DNA of 64,000 bases from contig NZ_CP104207.1 in the NCBI RefSeq assembly GCF_025244705.1, positions 1,302,001 to 1,366,000 of the forward strand. Reading direction: 5' to 3'. The translations under genes and the position numbers were made by a program. Under the pieces are notes generated by a model. That model searched no databases and was not told where the DNA came from. It saw only the letters and a list, made by a program, of their open reading frames with translations. Below, piece after piece: positions 49,672-59,392 of the stretch. Origin of the DNA: Sphingopyxis sp. PET50. GTDB lineage: Bacteria; Pseudomonadota; Alphaproteobacteria; Sphingomonadales; Sphingomonadaceae. Numbering within the stretch: position 1 is the first letter of the stretch; the number at the start of each line of letters is the position of its first letter.

Positions 49672-50451
49672 GCGGCGACGCTCTCTCCGGTCTTCAGGAA
49701 ACGCCGCGCCCGTCCTTCGAGCACCAGCGCCGTGAGTATGCCGCTGCGATAGGCGCCGGTGTCGATCCCGATCCGGTTGGTGCGGCAATCGACGTCGGGC
49801 GTGATGGTGTGACCATGGACGACCATCACGCCATGATCCCGCTCATCGTCGAGAAATTCGTCGCGGATCCAGCGCAGGTCGTGGACCTGCTGCTGATCGA
49901 GCGGACGTCCGGGAAAAATCCCCGCATGGACAAAGAGATAATCGCCGATCTGCACATAATCCACCATCGAGCGGAACAAACGGACATGCGATGCCGGTAT
50001 GCTCGGCATGGATTTTGGCGACCAGAGCCTCTCTATCGCCGAAAATGGTTGCGTCTTCAAGTCCATAGCTCTGCAGCGCCTGTTCGCCGCCATAGCGGAT
50101 CCAGCCGGGAAGCTGCGAATGGGCGCCGTCAAGGATTTCGAGCAGGGCTTCTTCGTGATTGCCCATCAGCAGGTGCATCTCGTCGACGCCAGGCGGTTTG
50201 GCCAGCAGCCGCTCGACGACATGTGCCGATTGCGGGCCGCGATCAATGAGATCGCCGAGCATGACCAGATGAACCGTATCGGCCGGGTCGCGGCGGCTTT
50301 CGTCGGCGATCCGCGCAAGCAGCGCGTCGAGCAGGTCGAGACGGCCGTGAACGTCGCCGATCGCATAGACGCGCGTGCCCGGCGGCACCTGCGGCCAATC
50401 CTCGGCAACGGGCTCGGGGGCCGGCTTGCGGTTGAAAAGTCGTTTTAACAT
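49668..50451 (-). CDS. metallophosphoesterase, serine/threonine phosphatase-like (one frameshift)
   Basis: A calcineurin-like phosphoesterase of about 260 residues. It has the metal-binding motifs 'AIGDVHGRLDLL' (D-x-H-G), 'MLGDLIDRGP' (G-D-x-x-D-R-G) and 'LLMGNHEE' (G-N-H-E). The C-terminal part has 'IGDYLFVHAGIFPG' and 'VMVVHGHTITPD'. This combination is typical of PrpA/ApaH-like phosphatases. The frame breaks at 50001-50007 (plus-strand GCTCGGC); repair gives 'KIHAGIPASHVRLF'. It may act in signalling; its link to the polysaccharide is only positional, through overlap with the capD-like gene. Confidence 0.82.
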
Positions 50452-50672
50452 GGTCTTACCGATTGAATCTGATGCCCTACCCCAACCGTCGGCCTATGCC
50501 GCAGTGCAGCATTAACACGCGAACCGCGATCGGGATGCATGGATCCGTGCATTTACTCGTTGCACGCGCAATGACAAGGATCACACCCCGCCGATTTTCC
50601 CGCGCGGTTAAGCGGATAACAACCAAAATATTCTAGGGCCAGGCGCATGAACCCCCGATATACGAGCGCGCG
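50452..50672. promoter_or_regulatory. divergent intergenic region between the phosphatase and wecB
   Basis: This 221-base gap separates divergent genes, so it must hold the start signals for both. It is the most AT-rich stretch nearby, notably around 50605-50635 just before wecB. No confident promoter boxes, operator or riboswitch could be recognised by eye. Confidence 0.35.
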
Positions 50673-51788
50673 ATGAAGGTGATGACGGTGTTCGGGACGC
50701 GTCCCGAAGCGATCAAGATGTTCCCCGTGGTGCACGCCTTGCGCGCGCAACCGGGGCTCGACGTCCGCGTCTGCGTCACCGCGCAGCACCGCGAGATGCT
50801 CGACCAGGTGCTCGACATCGCGCGCATCGTGCCCGACGTCGATCTCGACGTGATGACGGCGAACCAGACGCTCGACGGACTGCTCGCGCGATTGGTGACG
50901 GGGCTCGGCGAGACCTTCGACGCCGAAAAGCCCGACCGCATCCTCGTCCATGGCGACACGCTGACGACGATGGCGGCGACGCTGTCGGCCTATTTCCGCA
51001 AGATCCCGGTCGGCCATGTCGAGGCCGGGCTGCGCAGCGGCAATATCTATCACCCCTGGCCCGAGGAGGTGAACCGCAAGGTCACCGGCGCGGTCGCCGA
51101 CCTGCATTTCGCACCGACCGAAACCGCAGCGGCGGCCTTGCGGGCCGAAAATGTGCCGGCGGCGCATATCCACATCACCGGCAACACCGTGATCGACGCG
51201 TTGCTCGCCACCAAGGCGCGGATCGACGAGGAGCCGGCGCTGGCGGCAGGTCTCGATCCGCTGCTCGCGCGCTTCGCCGGGCGGCGCATCGTCGCAGTCA
51301 CCTCGCATCGCCGCGAGAATTTCGGCGACGGGATGAAGGCGATCGCCGACGCGATCGCCGCGATCGCCGCACGAAGCGACGTCGCGGTGATCTTCCCGGT
51401 CCATCCCAACCCGCATGTGCGCGCCGCGATGGAGCCGATCCTCGGCGCGCTTTCCAACGTCGCGCTGATCGATCCGCTCGATTATCCGCATTTCGTGCGC
51501 CTGCTTGCATCGAGCGAGCTGGTGCTCACCGACAGCGGCGGGGTGCAGGAAGAGGCGCCCTCGCTCGGCAAGCCGGTGCTGGTGATGCGCGAGACCACCG
51601 AGCGGCCGGAGGGCATCGAGGCGGGCACGGCGCGGCTGGTAGGTACCAACCGCGATACCATCGTTTCCGAAATTTTCAGCCTTTTGGACGATAGCGAGGC
51701 CTATGCCGCCATGGCGCGCGCCCACAATCCTTTCGGCGACGGCACGGCAGGCGAACAGATTGCGGAGATTGTCGCGCGTGCCCGTTGA
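50673..51788 (+). CDS. wecB: UDP-N-acetylglucosamine 2-epimerase (non-hydrolysing)
   Basis: A 371-residue epimerase that converts UDP-GlcNAc to UDP-ManNAc. The N-terminal 'MKVMTVFGTRPEAIKMFPVV' is the family signature. Others are 'QHREMLDQVLDI', 'HVEAGLRSGNIYHPWPEE', 'VTSHRRENFGDGM' and 'DSGGVQEEAPSLGKPVLVMR'. The partner wecC overlaps its end by 11 bases. It is also the nearest relative in the window of WbpI, the 2-epimerase needed to turn UDP-diNAc-glucuronate into the mannuronate form; no separate WbpI is present. Complete. Confidence 0.94.
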   Translation: MKVMTVFGTRPEAIKMFPVVHALRAQPGLDVRVCVTAQHREMLDQVLDIARIVPDVDLDVMTANQTLDGLLARLVTGLGETFDAEKPDRILVHGDTLTTMAATLSAYFRKIPVGHVEAGLRSGNIYHPWPEEVNRKVTGAVADLHFAPTETAAAALRAENVPAAHIHITGNTVIDALLATKARIDEEPALAAGLDPLLARFAGRRIVAVTSHRRENFGDGMKAIADAIAAIAARSDVAVIFPVHPNPHVRAAMEPILGALSNVALIDPLDYPHFVRLLASSELVLTDSGGVQEEAPSLGKPVLVMRETTERPEGIEAGTARLVGTNRDTIVSEIFSLLDDSEAYAAMARAHNPFGDGTAGEQIAEIVARAR

Positions 51789-53074
51789 TATCGAACAGAA
51801 AGTCACCGTCGTCGGCCTCGGCTATATCGGCCTGCCGACCGCCGCGCTGATCGCGCGCTCGGGCTGCAAGGTCACTGGCATCGACGTCAGCGCGAAGGTC
51901 GTCGAGACGGTCAACAACGGCAAGGTGCATATCGAGGAGGTCGATCTCGACGGCCTCGTCCAGGGCGTCGTGTCGCGCGGCGCGCTCGTCGCCTCGACCG
52001 AAATGGCCTAGCGCCGACACCTTCGTGATCGCGGTGCCGACCCCGCACGACGACGAGCATCGCCCCGACATCAGCTACGTCCTCGACGCCGCGCGCGGGA
52101 TCGCAAAGGTTCTCCAACCGGGCAATCTGGTGATTCTCGAATCGACCTCGCCGGTCGGGACGACCGAGAAGGTCGCCGAATTGCTCGCCGCCGAGCGCCC
52201 CGACCTGAAGGTTCCGGGCCGCTGCGCGGGCACGCCCGACATCTTCATCGCCTATTGCCCCGAGCGCGTGCTGCCCGGCCGCATCCTCGTCGAGCTGGTC
52301 GACAACGACCGCTGCATTGGCGGCATCACCCCGCGCTGCGCGCGCCGGGCGATGACCTTCTATCGCCAGTTCGTGCGCGGCGCCTGCGTAACCACCACGG
52401 CGCGCGCCGCCGAAATGGTGAAGCTGGTCGAGAACAGCTATCGCGACGTCAACATCGCCTTCGCCAACGAACTGTCGATGATCGCCGACAAGATGGGGGT
52501 CGATGTGTGGGACGTGATCCGCCTCGCCAACCTCCACCCGCGCGTCAACATCTTGCAGCCCGGCCCCGGCGTCGGCGGCCATTGCATTGCGGTCGACCCC
52601 TGGTTCCTTGTCCATGGTGCGCCCGACGAGAGCCGTCTCATCCGCACGGCGCGCGAGGTCAATCTGGCGAAGACCACGCACGTCATCGCCGCGACCGCCG
52701 CGCTCGTCGCGAGCCATCCGCAGGCGAAGGTCGGCGTGCTCGGCCTCGCCTTCAAGCCCAATATCGACGATTTCCGCGAAAGTCCGGCGGTCGAGGTCGC
52801 CGCGGCGCTCGCCCGCCAGTTCGGCCAGCGCATCCGCATCGTCGAGCCCTTCGCGCGCGGCCTGCCGATGGAATTCGCGGGCAGCGGCGCCGAGCTGGTC
52901 GATCTCGACGACGCGCTCGCCGAGTGTGACGTGATGATCGTGCTCGTCGACCATGACGTGTTCAAATCGGTCCCACTCGAGGAACGCAGCGGCAAGATCG
53001 TTTACGATACGCGCGGCCTGTGGCCCGATCAGGGATGGCCGGCGGTGGCGCAGGGGCCGCGCGCGGTGGCCTGA
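51778..53074 (+). CDS. wecC: UDP-N-acetyl-D-mannosamine dehydrogenase (one frameshift)
   Basis: Oxidises UDP-ManNAc to UDP-ManNAcA. The N-terminus starts at GTG 51778 with 'VTVVGLGYIGLPTAALIARS'; the catalytic Cys is in 'GPGVGGHCIAVDPWFLVH', and 'LGLAFKPNIDDFRESPAVEV' is the NAD/UDP domain motif. The frame breaks at 52006-52012, where GCCTAGC creates a stop. Its complement is GCTAGGC, the same error type seen elsewhere, and GCCGGC there would give 'EMAGADTFVIAVPTPH'. The repaired length is about 431 residues, normal for WecC. Confidence 0.9.
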
Positions 53075-53095
53075 CGCCTCCCTCTCGATCCGTTC

Positions 53096-53166
53096 GTGTC
53101 GAGCGAAGTCGAGACACCTATCGAAACAGCGTCTGGCCCGAGGGGCATCTCGACTTCGCTCGATGC
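53096..53166. repeat. REP-like inverted repeat between wecC and hslV
   Basis: Two 16-base arms are exact complements: TCGAGCGAAGTCGAGA at 53099-53114 and TCTCGACTTCGCTCGA at 53148-53163, separated by 33 bases. The stem would form in RNA from either strand. Such elements with this 'GAGCGAAGTCGAGA' core look like the short dispersed palindromes common between genes in sphingomonads. It may stabilise or terminate the wecC transcript, but no T-run follows. Confidence 0.75.
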
Positions 53167-53233
53167 GAGCGGGATTGGGCAGCTCGATCCCCTCCCCTTG
53201 CACCCCACCAGCCCATCGCCCATATCGCGCCGC

Positions 53234-53800
53234 ATGACCGATCCTCATGCGCACAGTGCCGCTCCCTGGCACGGAACCACCATCCTCTCCGCCCGCAATG
53301 CCGACAAGGTCGTCGTTATCGGCGACGGCCAGGTCTCGATGGGCCAGACGGTGATGAAGCCCAATGCCAGGAAGGTGCGCCGCCTGCACGACGGAAGCGT
53401 CATCGGCGGGTTCGCCGGCGCGACCGCCGACGCCTTCACCCTGTTCGAACGGCTCGAAGCCAAGCTCGAGCGCCACAACGGCCAGCTGCTGCGCGCCGCG
53501 GTCGAGCTCGCCAAGGACTGGCGCACCGACAAATATCTCCGCAATCTGGAAGCGATGATGATCGTCGCCGACAAGGAGGTGACGCTCGTCGTCACCGGCA
53601 ACGGCGACGTGCTCGAACCCACGGGGGGGATCGCGGCGATCGGGTCCGGCGGCAATTTTGCCCTCGCGGCGGCGCGGGCGCTCGCCGATTATGAAAAGGA
53701 CCCGGAGGTGCTGGCGCGCAAGGCGATGGAGGTCGCGGCCGACATCTGCGTCTATACCAACGACCAGTTCACGCAGGAAGTGATCGACAGCACGGCCTGA
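53234..53800 (+). CDS. hslV: HslV, ATP-dependent protease peptidase subunit
   Basis: A 188-residue N-terminal nucleophile (Ntn) peptidase of the HslVU protease. A propeptide of about 14 residues ends in Gly, followed by the catalytic Thr in '[20 protein letters not shown]'. '[20 protein letters not shown]' and '[20 protein letters not shown]' are typical. It forms the double-ring chamber cleaving unfolded cytoplasmic proteins. A DAO-family oxidase gene stands between it and hslU, which is unusual since the two are often adjacent. Complete. Confidence 0.95.
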   Translation: MTDPHAHSAAPWHGTTILSARNADKVVVIGDGQVSMGQTVMKPNARKVRRLHDGSVIGGFAGATADAFTLFERLEAKLERHNGQLLRAAVELAKDWRTDKYLRNLEAMMIVADKEVTLVVTGNGDVLEPTGGIAAIGSGGNFALAAARALADYEKDPEVLARKAMEVAADICVYTNDQFTQEVIDSTA

Positions 53801-53840
53801 CCAGCTTGCCGCGCCACGGGCGCTGATCTAGCGTCGCGGC

Positions 53841-54947
53841 ATGACGCTGCTCCTCGACCGCCGGAAACTGATCGCCACCTCTTCGGCACTGGGCGCGGCC
53901 AGCCTGGTTTCGGGCTGCGCGGCGACCCTGGCGCGCCCGGCCGAAATCTTGCCCAATCCCGCCTGCCTGCCGCCGGTCAAGGTCGCGTCCGACCGCGTCA
54001 TCCGTACCGTAGCGGGTTTGCGTCCGTATCGCGCGCAGGGGTTCGTCGTCCGCGCCGACACGCTCGGCGACAAGCGGCTGGTCCACAATTACGGCCACGG
54101 CGGCGCCGGCATTACGCTGAGCTGGGGGACGTCGCGCCTCGCCGCCGATCTCGGCCTGCCGGGGCATCGAGGGCCGGTGGCGGTGCTCGGATCGGGCGTG
54201 ATGGGACTGTCGACCGCGCGGCTGGTGCAGGAAGCGGGCTTTCCGGTCACGCTCTACACCGCGGCGCTGCCGCCCGACACCACGTCGAACATCGCGGGCG
54301 GCGAATGGTCGCCCTATGGCCATTTCGCGGAGGATGCCGTGACGCCCGAGTGGCGCGCGCAATACAAGGCCGCGCGCGATTATAGCTGGCGGCGTTTCCA
54401 GATCATGGTCGGCGAAGATTATGGCATCCGCTGGCTGCCCGTCTATTCGGACGGCGGGCCGCGCCGCGCCAGCCCCTATCGCCCGAGCGACCGTCAGATC
54501 GCCGCCGGCGAACATCCTTTCCCGGTCGGGCAGATGAACCGTTTCGAGACGATGTTCGTCGAAACCGGGCGCTATCTGCGTCAGATGATCCGCGACGTGC
54601 AGATGGCGGGCGGCAAGATCGCGATCCGCAAATTCGCGAATCTCGCCGATGTCGCAACCCTGCCCGAAACGCTTATCTTCAACTGCACCGGCCTCGGTTC
54701 GCGCGAAATGCTCGGCGACATGGAGTTGCGTCCGGCGCGCGGCCAGATCGCGGTGCTGCTGCCGCAGCCCGAGATCCGCTACGCCTATACCGGCGAGCAT
54801 GGCTATATGTTTCCGCGGCCCGACGGGATCATCCTTGGCGGCACTTTCGAACTCGACGAATGGTCGACCACGCCGGTCGAGGCCGACATCGCGCGCATCC
54901 TGAAGGCGCAGGCCGAGCTGTTCGGCGGCTTTCGCTGTCTGGCTTGA
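53841..54947 (+). CDS. Tat-exported FAD-dependent oxidoreductase (D-amino acid oxidase/DAO family)
   Basis: A 368-residue FAD oxidase. The N-terminus 'MTLLLDRRKLIATSSALG' carries a twin Arg followed by a hydrophobic stretch and 'LVSGCA', a lipobox-like Cys, so a Tat signal or lipoprotein is likely. The FAD motif is 'VAVLGSGVMGLSTARLVQEAG'. 'NIAGGEWSPYGHF' and 'RGQIAVLLPQPEIRYAYTGE' are DAO-type. It oxidises an unknown amine or amino acid. It separates hslV from hslU on the same strand. Confidence 0.8.
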   Translation: MTLLLDRRKLIATSSALGAASLVSGCAATLARPAEILPNPACLPPVKVASDRVIRTVAGLRPYRAQGFVVRADTLGDKRLVHNYGHGGAGITLSWGTSRLAADLGLPGHRGPVAVLGSGVMGLSTARLVQEAGFPVTLYTAALPPDTTSNIAGGEWSPYGHFAEDAVTPEWRAQYKAARDYSWRRFQIMVGEDYGIRWLPVYSDGGPRRASPYRPSDRQIAAGEHPFPVGQMNRFETMFVETGRYLRQMIRDVQMAGGKIAIRKFANLADVATLPETLIFNCTGLGSREMLGDMELRPARGQIAVLLPQPEIRYAYTGEHGYMFPRPDGIILGGTFELDEWSTTPVEADIARILKAQAELFGGFRCLA

Positions 54948-55008
54948 AACGCGCGCGCGAACCGCCATCTAGCGGCGACATGAATTTCTCTCTGGAACCC
55001 TCCCACAT

Positions 55009-56310
55009 ATGAACGAAGCATTGACCCCGAAGGCGATCGTCGCCGCGCTCGACACGCATATCATCGGCCAGGACGCCGCGAAGCGGGCGGTCGCTGTGGC
55101 GCTGCGCAATCGCTGGCGCCGCCAGCAGCTCGGCGCCGACCTGCGCGACGAGGTCAGTCCCAAGAATATCCTGATGATCGGCCCCACCGGCTGCGGCAAG
55201 ACCGAGATTTCGCGCCGCCTGGCGAAGCTCGCCAACGCGCCGTTCATCAAGGTCGAGGCGACGAAATTCACCGAGGTCGGCTATGTCGGCCGCGACGTCG
55301 AACAGATCGCCCGCGACCTGGTCGAGGAAGCCGTGCGGCTCGAAAAGGACCGCCGCCGCGAGGCGGTGCGCGCCGCCGCCGAAGAAGCGGCCATGGAGCG
55401 GCTGCTCGACGCGCTCACTGGCAAGGGCGCCAGCGAGGCGACGCGCCAGAGCTTCCGCCAACGCATCCGCGAGGGCCATCTCGACGACAGCGAGGTCGAG
55501 ATCGAGGTCGCCGAAGCGCCGAACATGCCGTTCGAACTGCCCGGCCAGCCGGGACAGATGAGCATGATCAACCTGTCCGATATGCTCGGAAAGGCGCTGG
55601 GCGGCGGGCCGAAGAAGCGCCGCAAGCTGAAGGTCATCGACGCCGCGACGCGGCTGATCGAGGAGGAGCAGGACAAGCGCCTCGACCAGGACGATGTCGC
55701 GCGCATCGCGCTGGCCGATGCCGAAGCGAACGGCATCGTTTTCCTCGACGAGATCGACAAGATCGCGGTCAGCGACGTGCGCGGCGGCTCGGTCAGCCGC
55801 GAGGGTGTGCAGCGCGACCTGCTGCCGCTGATCGAAGGCACGACGGTCGCGACCAAATATGGCCCGATGAAGACCGACCATATCCTGTTCATCGCCTCGG
55901 GCGCCTTTCACGTCGCCAAGCCGAGCGACCTGCTTCCCGAACTGCAGGGCCGCCTGCCGATCCGCGTCGAACTGGGGGCGCTGACCGAGGCGGATTTCGT
56001 CCGCATCCTCAGCGAAACCAAGGCGGGCCTGCCCGAACAATATGCCGCGCTGCTCGGCACCGAGGGCGTGACGCTGAACTTCTCGCCCGATGCGATCGCG
56101 CGCGTCGCGAAGCTCGCCGCCGAGGTCAACGAGAAGGTCGAGAATATTGGCGCCCGCCGACTCCAGACGATCATGGAACGGCTGGTCGAGGAGGTCAGCT
56201 TCACCGCCGAGGATCTGGGCGGGACGACGCTCGACATCGACGCCGCTTACGTGGACCGTCAGCTCGCAGACATCGTGGGCGACACCGACCTCAGCAAATA
56301 TGTGCTGTAA
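55009..56310 (+). CDS. hslU: HslU, ATPase subunit of HslVU protease
   Basis: A 433-residue AAA+ ATPase that unfolds substrates for HslV. Walker A is '[19 protein letters not shown]' (about 58-65) with '[22 protein letters not shown]' following; Walker B is '[11 protein letters not shown]'; sensor and arginine motifs are in '[11 protein letters not shown]'. The C-terminus ends 'LSKYVL', needed to bind and activate HslV. Complete and unbroken. Confidence 0.97.
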   Translation: MNEALTPKAIVAALDTHIIGQDAAKRAVAVALRNRWRRQQLGADLRDEVSPKNILMIGPTGCGKTEISRRLAKLANAPFIKVEATKFTEVGYVGRDVEQIARDLVEEAVRLEKDRRREAVRAAAEEAAMERLLDALTGKGASEATRQSFRQRIREGHLDDSEVEIEVAEAPNMPFELPGQPGQMSMINLSDMLGKALGGGPKKRRKLKVIDAATRLIEEEQDKRLDQDDVARIALADAEANGIVFLDEIDKIAVSDVRGGSVSREGVQRDLLPLIEGTTVATKYGPMKTDHILFIASGAFHVAKPSDLLPELQGRLPIRVELGALTEADFVRILSETKAGLPEQYAALLGTEGVTLNFSPDAIARVAKLAAEVNEKVENIGARRLQTIMERLVEEVSFTAEDLGGTTLDIDAAYVDRQLADIVGDTDLSKYVL

Positions 56311-56453
56311 TCGGGGTACCGGCGGACGGGCTTAATAACGGCCCTTTTCAGCCGGTCGTTAACCGAACTTCATTTGACTTTGCCGCGCGGTCGGTGCGAT
56401 GAACGGCGCGCACGGTCGACATGGGTCGAACACGGCTCGGCACGGAGACATTG

Positions 56454-57309
56454 ATGGCGGACGAGGAAGCCCCGGAGCAGGGCGAACTGGCGATTACCCG
56501 TACCGGTGACCGGCTGCGGCTGGCGCGCGAGGCGGCGGGCCTGTCGCTCGCCGATGTCGCGTCGCGCACGCGGATCACCCAGCGCCACCTCGAAGCCATC
56601 GAGAAGTCGGATTTTTCGGAGTTGCCGGGCCGCACCTATGTGACCGGATTCGCGCGCGCCTATGCCCGCGCCGTCGATCTGCCCGAAGCCGAGATCGGCA
56701 CGGCGATCCGCCGCGAGCTCGAAGAAGACGCTTATGGCGCGCGGCCGCTTTACGAAGCCTATGAGCCGACCGACCCGGCGCGGCTGCCCACCGCGCGCAT
56801 GGCGTGGACGCTCGTCATCGTCGCCTTGCTGCTGGTCGCGGCCTATGGCGTCTGGCGTTTCCTGTCGGTCGAGCCCAGCGAAGAGTTGATCGCGGCGCAG
56901 AACGAGGCCGCCGAAAATTCCGAAGCGTCGAGCAACCGCACCCGGCACCGCTCCCGCGACGAAGGCCGCGGCTCCGGGCCAGGCGATTCCCGCCGATGCC
57001 CCGGTCGTGCTGACCGGCATCTCGGAAGTTTGGATCGGTTTCGACGACGCGACCGGCAAGACCGAGAATTGGCGGACGCTCGACGCGGGCGAAACCTATG
57101 AAGTGCCGCCCGCCTATATTCAGCAGTTCACGCTCCGCACCAGCATTCCGCAGGCGCTGAAGGTTACGGTCGGCGGCCGCGACATCGGCGCGGTCGGGCC
57201 CGCAGACACGCTGGTCAAGAATATCTCGCTGAAGCCCGCCGACCTGATCGCGCGGGCCGAGGGGGCGGGCGCGGCGCAGACCATCCCGCCCGTCGTCCCG
57301 AAGCGCTGA
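56454..57309 (+). CDS. rodZ: RodZ-like helix-turn-helix membrane protein (one frameshift)
   Basis: A protein of about 284 residues. It has a cytoplasmic Xre-type helix-turn-helix domain ('GDRLRLAREAAGLSLADVA', 'TRITQRHLEAIEKSDFSELPG'), one membrane segment ('WTLVIVALLLVAAYGVWRF') and a periplasmic DUF4115 domain ('EVWIGFDDATGKTENWRTLD'). This is the layout of RodZ, the MreB-linked cell-shape factor. ATG 56454 is chosen because GGAGA lies six bases upstream. The frame breaks in the Ala/Pro linker near 56935-56960. Linkers of this kind tolerate length change, but here the periplasmic domain is out of frame. Confidence 0.83.
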
Positions 57310-57380
57310 TCTTTTTCCTTCGGGCGGGCCAAAGGATCGCCGCGCCGAATTGGGTTTGCGCAAGCGGGCCTTGGCGCGTT

Positions 57381-58367
57381 ATGAAACGGACAATGGTTAA
57401 TCGGATGTGGGGGCCGAAAAGGCAGATGACGATGCGTAACTATCTTCTGGGAACGGTGAGCGCCGCGCTGCTGCTGTCGCTTCCCGGCGCAGCACAGGCG
57501 CAGGACGAGGCGATCGGCAAGCGCGTCGACCGGCTCGAAAAGGAAATGCGCGCGGTCCAGCGGTCGGTCTTCCCCGGCGGCAGCCCAACCTTTTTCGAAG
57601 GCGAGATCGCGCCCGACAACACGCCGGGCGAGCGCGCGCGCAGCAACGCGCCGGTGATCGACCTGACCGCGCGCGTCGATGCGCTTGAAAGCCAGTTGCA
57701 GACGCTGACCGGCCAGACCGAACAAAATGCGTTCCAGCTGCGCGAACTCGAAAAACAGTTCATCGCCTATAAGGCCGAAATGGAAAAGCGCCTCGCCGCG
57801 CCGCCGGCGGCCGTCGAGACGACGCCCGCGAGCCTGCCGGTCACGCCGGTCGTGAAGCCCCCTGCGGTGACGGCGACGACCGCCGCCTCGACGAAGAAGC
57901 CCGCCGTGACGGCCCAGGCCTCGTCGGCAAGCGCCGCCCGCCTCGCGCTGGTCAAAAAGGTCGAAATTCCGGCGACCGGGAACGAGGTCGATGACAGCTA
58001 TAATTACGGCTATCGCCTGTGGGAGGCGAAGCTCTATCCGGAGGCGCAGACGCAGCTCAAGGACGTGGTCGCGAAATGGCCGAACCACCGGCTTGCGAGC
58101 TTCGCGCAGAATCTCCTCGGCCGCGCCTATCTCGACGAGGGCAAGCCGAACCTCGCGGTCCGGGCCTTCTACGACAATTACAAGGGTAATCCCGGCGGCG
58201 CCCGCGCGCCGCACAGCCTGATGTACATGGGAGTCGCACTCGACAAGCTGGGGCGCAAGGCTGATGCCTGCAAGGCCTTCGCCGAGCTCGAAGAGACCTA
58301 TGGCGACAAGGCGCCGCAGGACGTCCGTGCCGATGCTGCCGCCGCAAAAACAAAAGCCGGCTGCTGA
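57381..58367 (+). CDS. cpoB: CpoB/YbgF, Tol-Pal system TPR protein
   Basis: A periplasmic protein with a signal peptide ending 'AQAQD', a coiled-coil region ('AIGKRVDRLEKEMRAVQ' and 'LTARVDALESQLQTL') and an Ala/Pro/Thr-rich linker. C-terminal TPR repeats follow ('NYGYRLWEAKLYPEAQTQLK', 'GRAYLDEGKPNLAVRAFY', 'KADACKAFAELEETYGDKAP'). CpoB coordinates outer-membrane constriction with septal wall synthesis. No tol-pal genes are next to it here. Starts at ATG 57381, 57426 or 57432 are all possible; 57426 or 57432 gives a more compact signal peptide. Its end overlaps tilS. Confidence 0.87.
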   Translation: MKRTMVNRMWGPKRQMTMRNYLLGTVSAALLLSLPGAAQAQDEAIGKRVDRLEKEMRAVQRSVFPGGSPTFFEGEIAPDNTPGERARSNAPVIDLTARVDALESQLQTLTGQTEQNAFQLRELEKQFIAYKAEMEKRLAAPPAAVETTPASLPVTPVVKPPAVTATTAASTKKPAVTAQASSASAARLALVKKVEIPATGNEVDDSYNYGYRLWEAKLYPEAQTQLKDVVAKWPNHRLASFAQNLLGRAYLDEGKPNLAVRAFYDNYKGNPGGARAPHSLMYMGVALDKLGRKADACKAFAELEETYGDKAPQDVRADAAAAKTKAGC

Positions 58368-59326
58368 AGCCGACGCCGTCCAGCGGCTGTCGCAACAACT
58401 GGAATCGCTTGCCGGCCCGGATTGGCAGCGGCTGAGCTATGGCGTCGCGGTGTCGGGCGGCCCCGACAGCATGGCGCTCCTTTGGCTCATGGTGTCGCTG
58501 CTGCCGGGCCAGGTGCGCGCGGCGACAGTCGACCACGGACTGCGCGAAGGATCGGCCGAGGAAGCGCGGATGGTCGCGGGTTTTTGCGAGCGCGACCATA
58601 TCCCGCACGCCATTCTCTGCCCGCCCGTGCCGATCCGCGGTTCGTTCCAGGCGGCGGCGCGGGCCGAACGCTATCGGTTGCTCGAACAGTGGCGCGCGGC
58701 GCATGCGATCGACTTTGTGGTGACCGCGCACCATGCCGACGATCAGCTCGAAACGCTGATCATGCGGATCAACCGGAGCAGCGGCGTCGGCGGCCTCGCC
58801 GCCATCCGCGCGCGCAACGGCGCGATCCTGCGCCCCTTGCTCGGGTGGCGCCATGCCGATCTGGTCGCGCTGGCGCTCGACGCCGACCTGCCCTTCGTCG
58901 ACGATCCGTCGAACGCCGATGTTCGTTTCGACCGTGCGCGCCTACGCAAGGATCTGCAATCGCAGCATTTTCTTGATGCGGAAGCCGCCGCGCGCTCGGC
59001 GCAATGGCTCGCCGATGCCGACGCCGCGCTCGACTGGATGGTCGATGAACTCATCGGGCACTGGCCCGATGCCGGCGATCCCGCGGCGATCCGCGATGCC
59101 GGTTATCCGGCGGAAATTTTCCGCCGTATCCTGGTACGGCGCCTGTGCGCCTTCGATCCGCAACTGACCTTGCGCGGCGTGACGCTCGACGGGGTGATCG
59201 CGGCGATGCGCGAGGGCCGCGCGGGCGATGGTCGGCACGCTGCTGATCGACCGGATCGACGGGGACGACACCGGTTTCTGGCGCATTTCGGCGGCGCCGC
59301 GGCGAAAAGCGCGCCCGGCGCGCTGA
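58333..59326 (+). CDS. tilS: tRNA(Ile)-lysidine synthetase TilS (frameshift near the end)
   Basis: Modifies the CAU anticodon of tRNA-Ile with lysidine. The PP-loop 'VSGGPDSMALLW' is near residue 40; 'ATVDHGLREGSAEEA', 'HHADDQLETLIMRI' and 'GGLAAIRARNGAILRPLL' are all TilS motifs. The ATG at 58333 lies inside the end of cpoB, which is common in this pair. The frame shifts near 59226-59229; without it the protein ends 'GTLLIDRIDGDDTGFWRIS' with a stop at 59326. TilS is essential in most bacteria, so a real knockout here would be unlikely. Confidence 0.88.
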
Positions 59327-59392
59327 TCTGCTCATTGTCATTTAACACAGAGGGCCTATCTTGGCCTTAGGGCTGCTCTCCGGCCCGGCAAG

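Noticed and set aside
13614..52012. Phase variation by slipped repeats as cause of the indels
   Set aside because: Most sites are not homopolymers or short tandem repeats; they centre on a non-repetitive palindrome. Only a few (such as about 40896 and 62130) lie in C or G runs.
56311..56400. Intrinsic terminator after hslU
   Set aside because: A short GGGC/GCCC pairing followed by TTTT is visible, but the stem is only four to five bases with a long loop, too weak to call.
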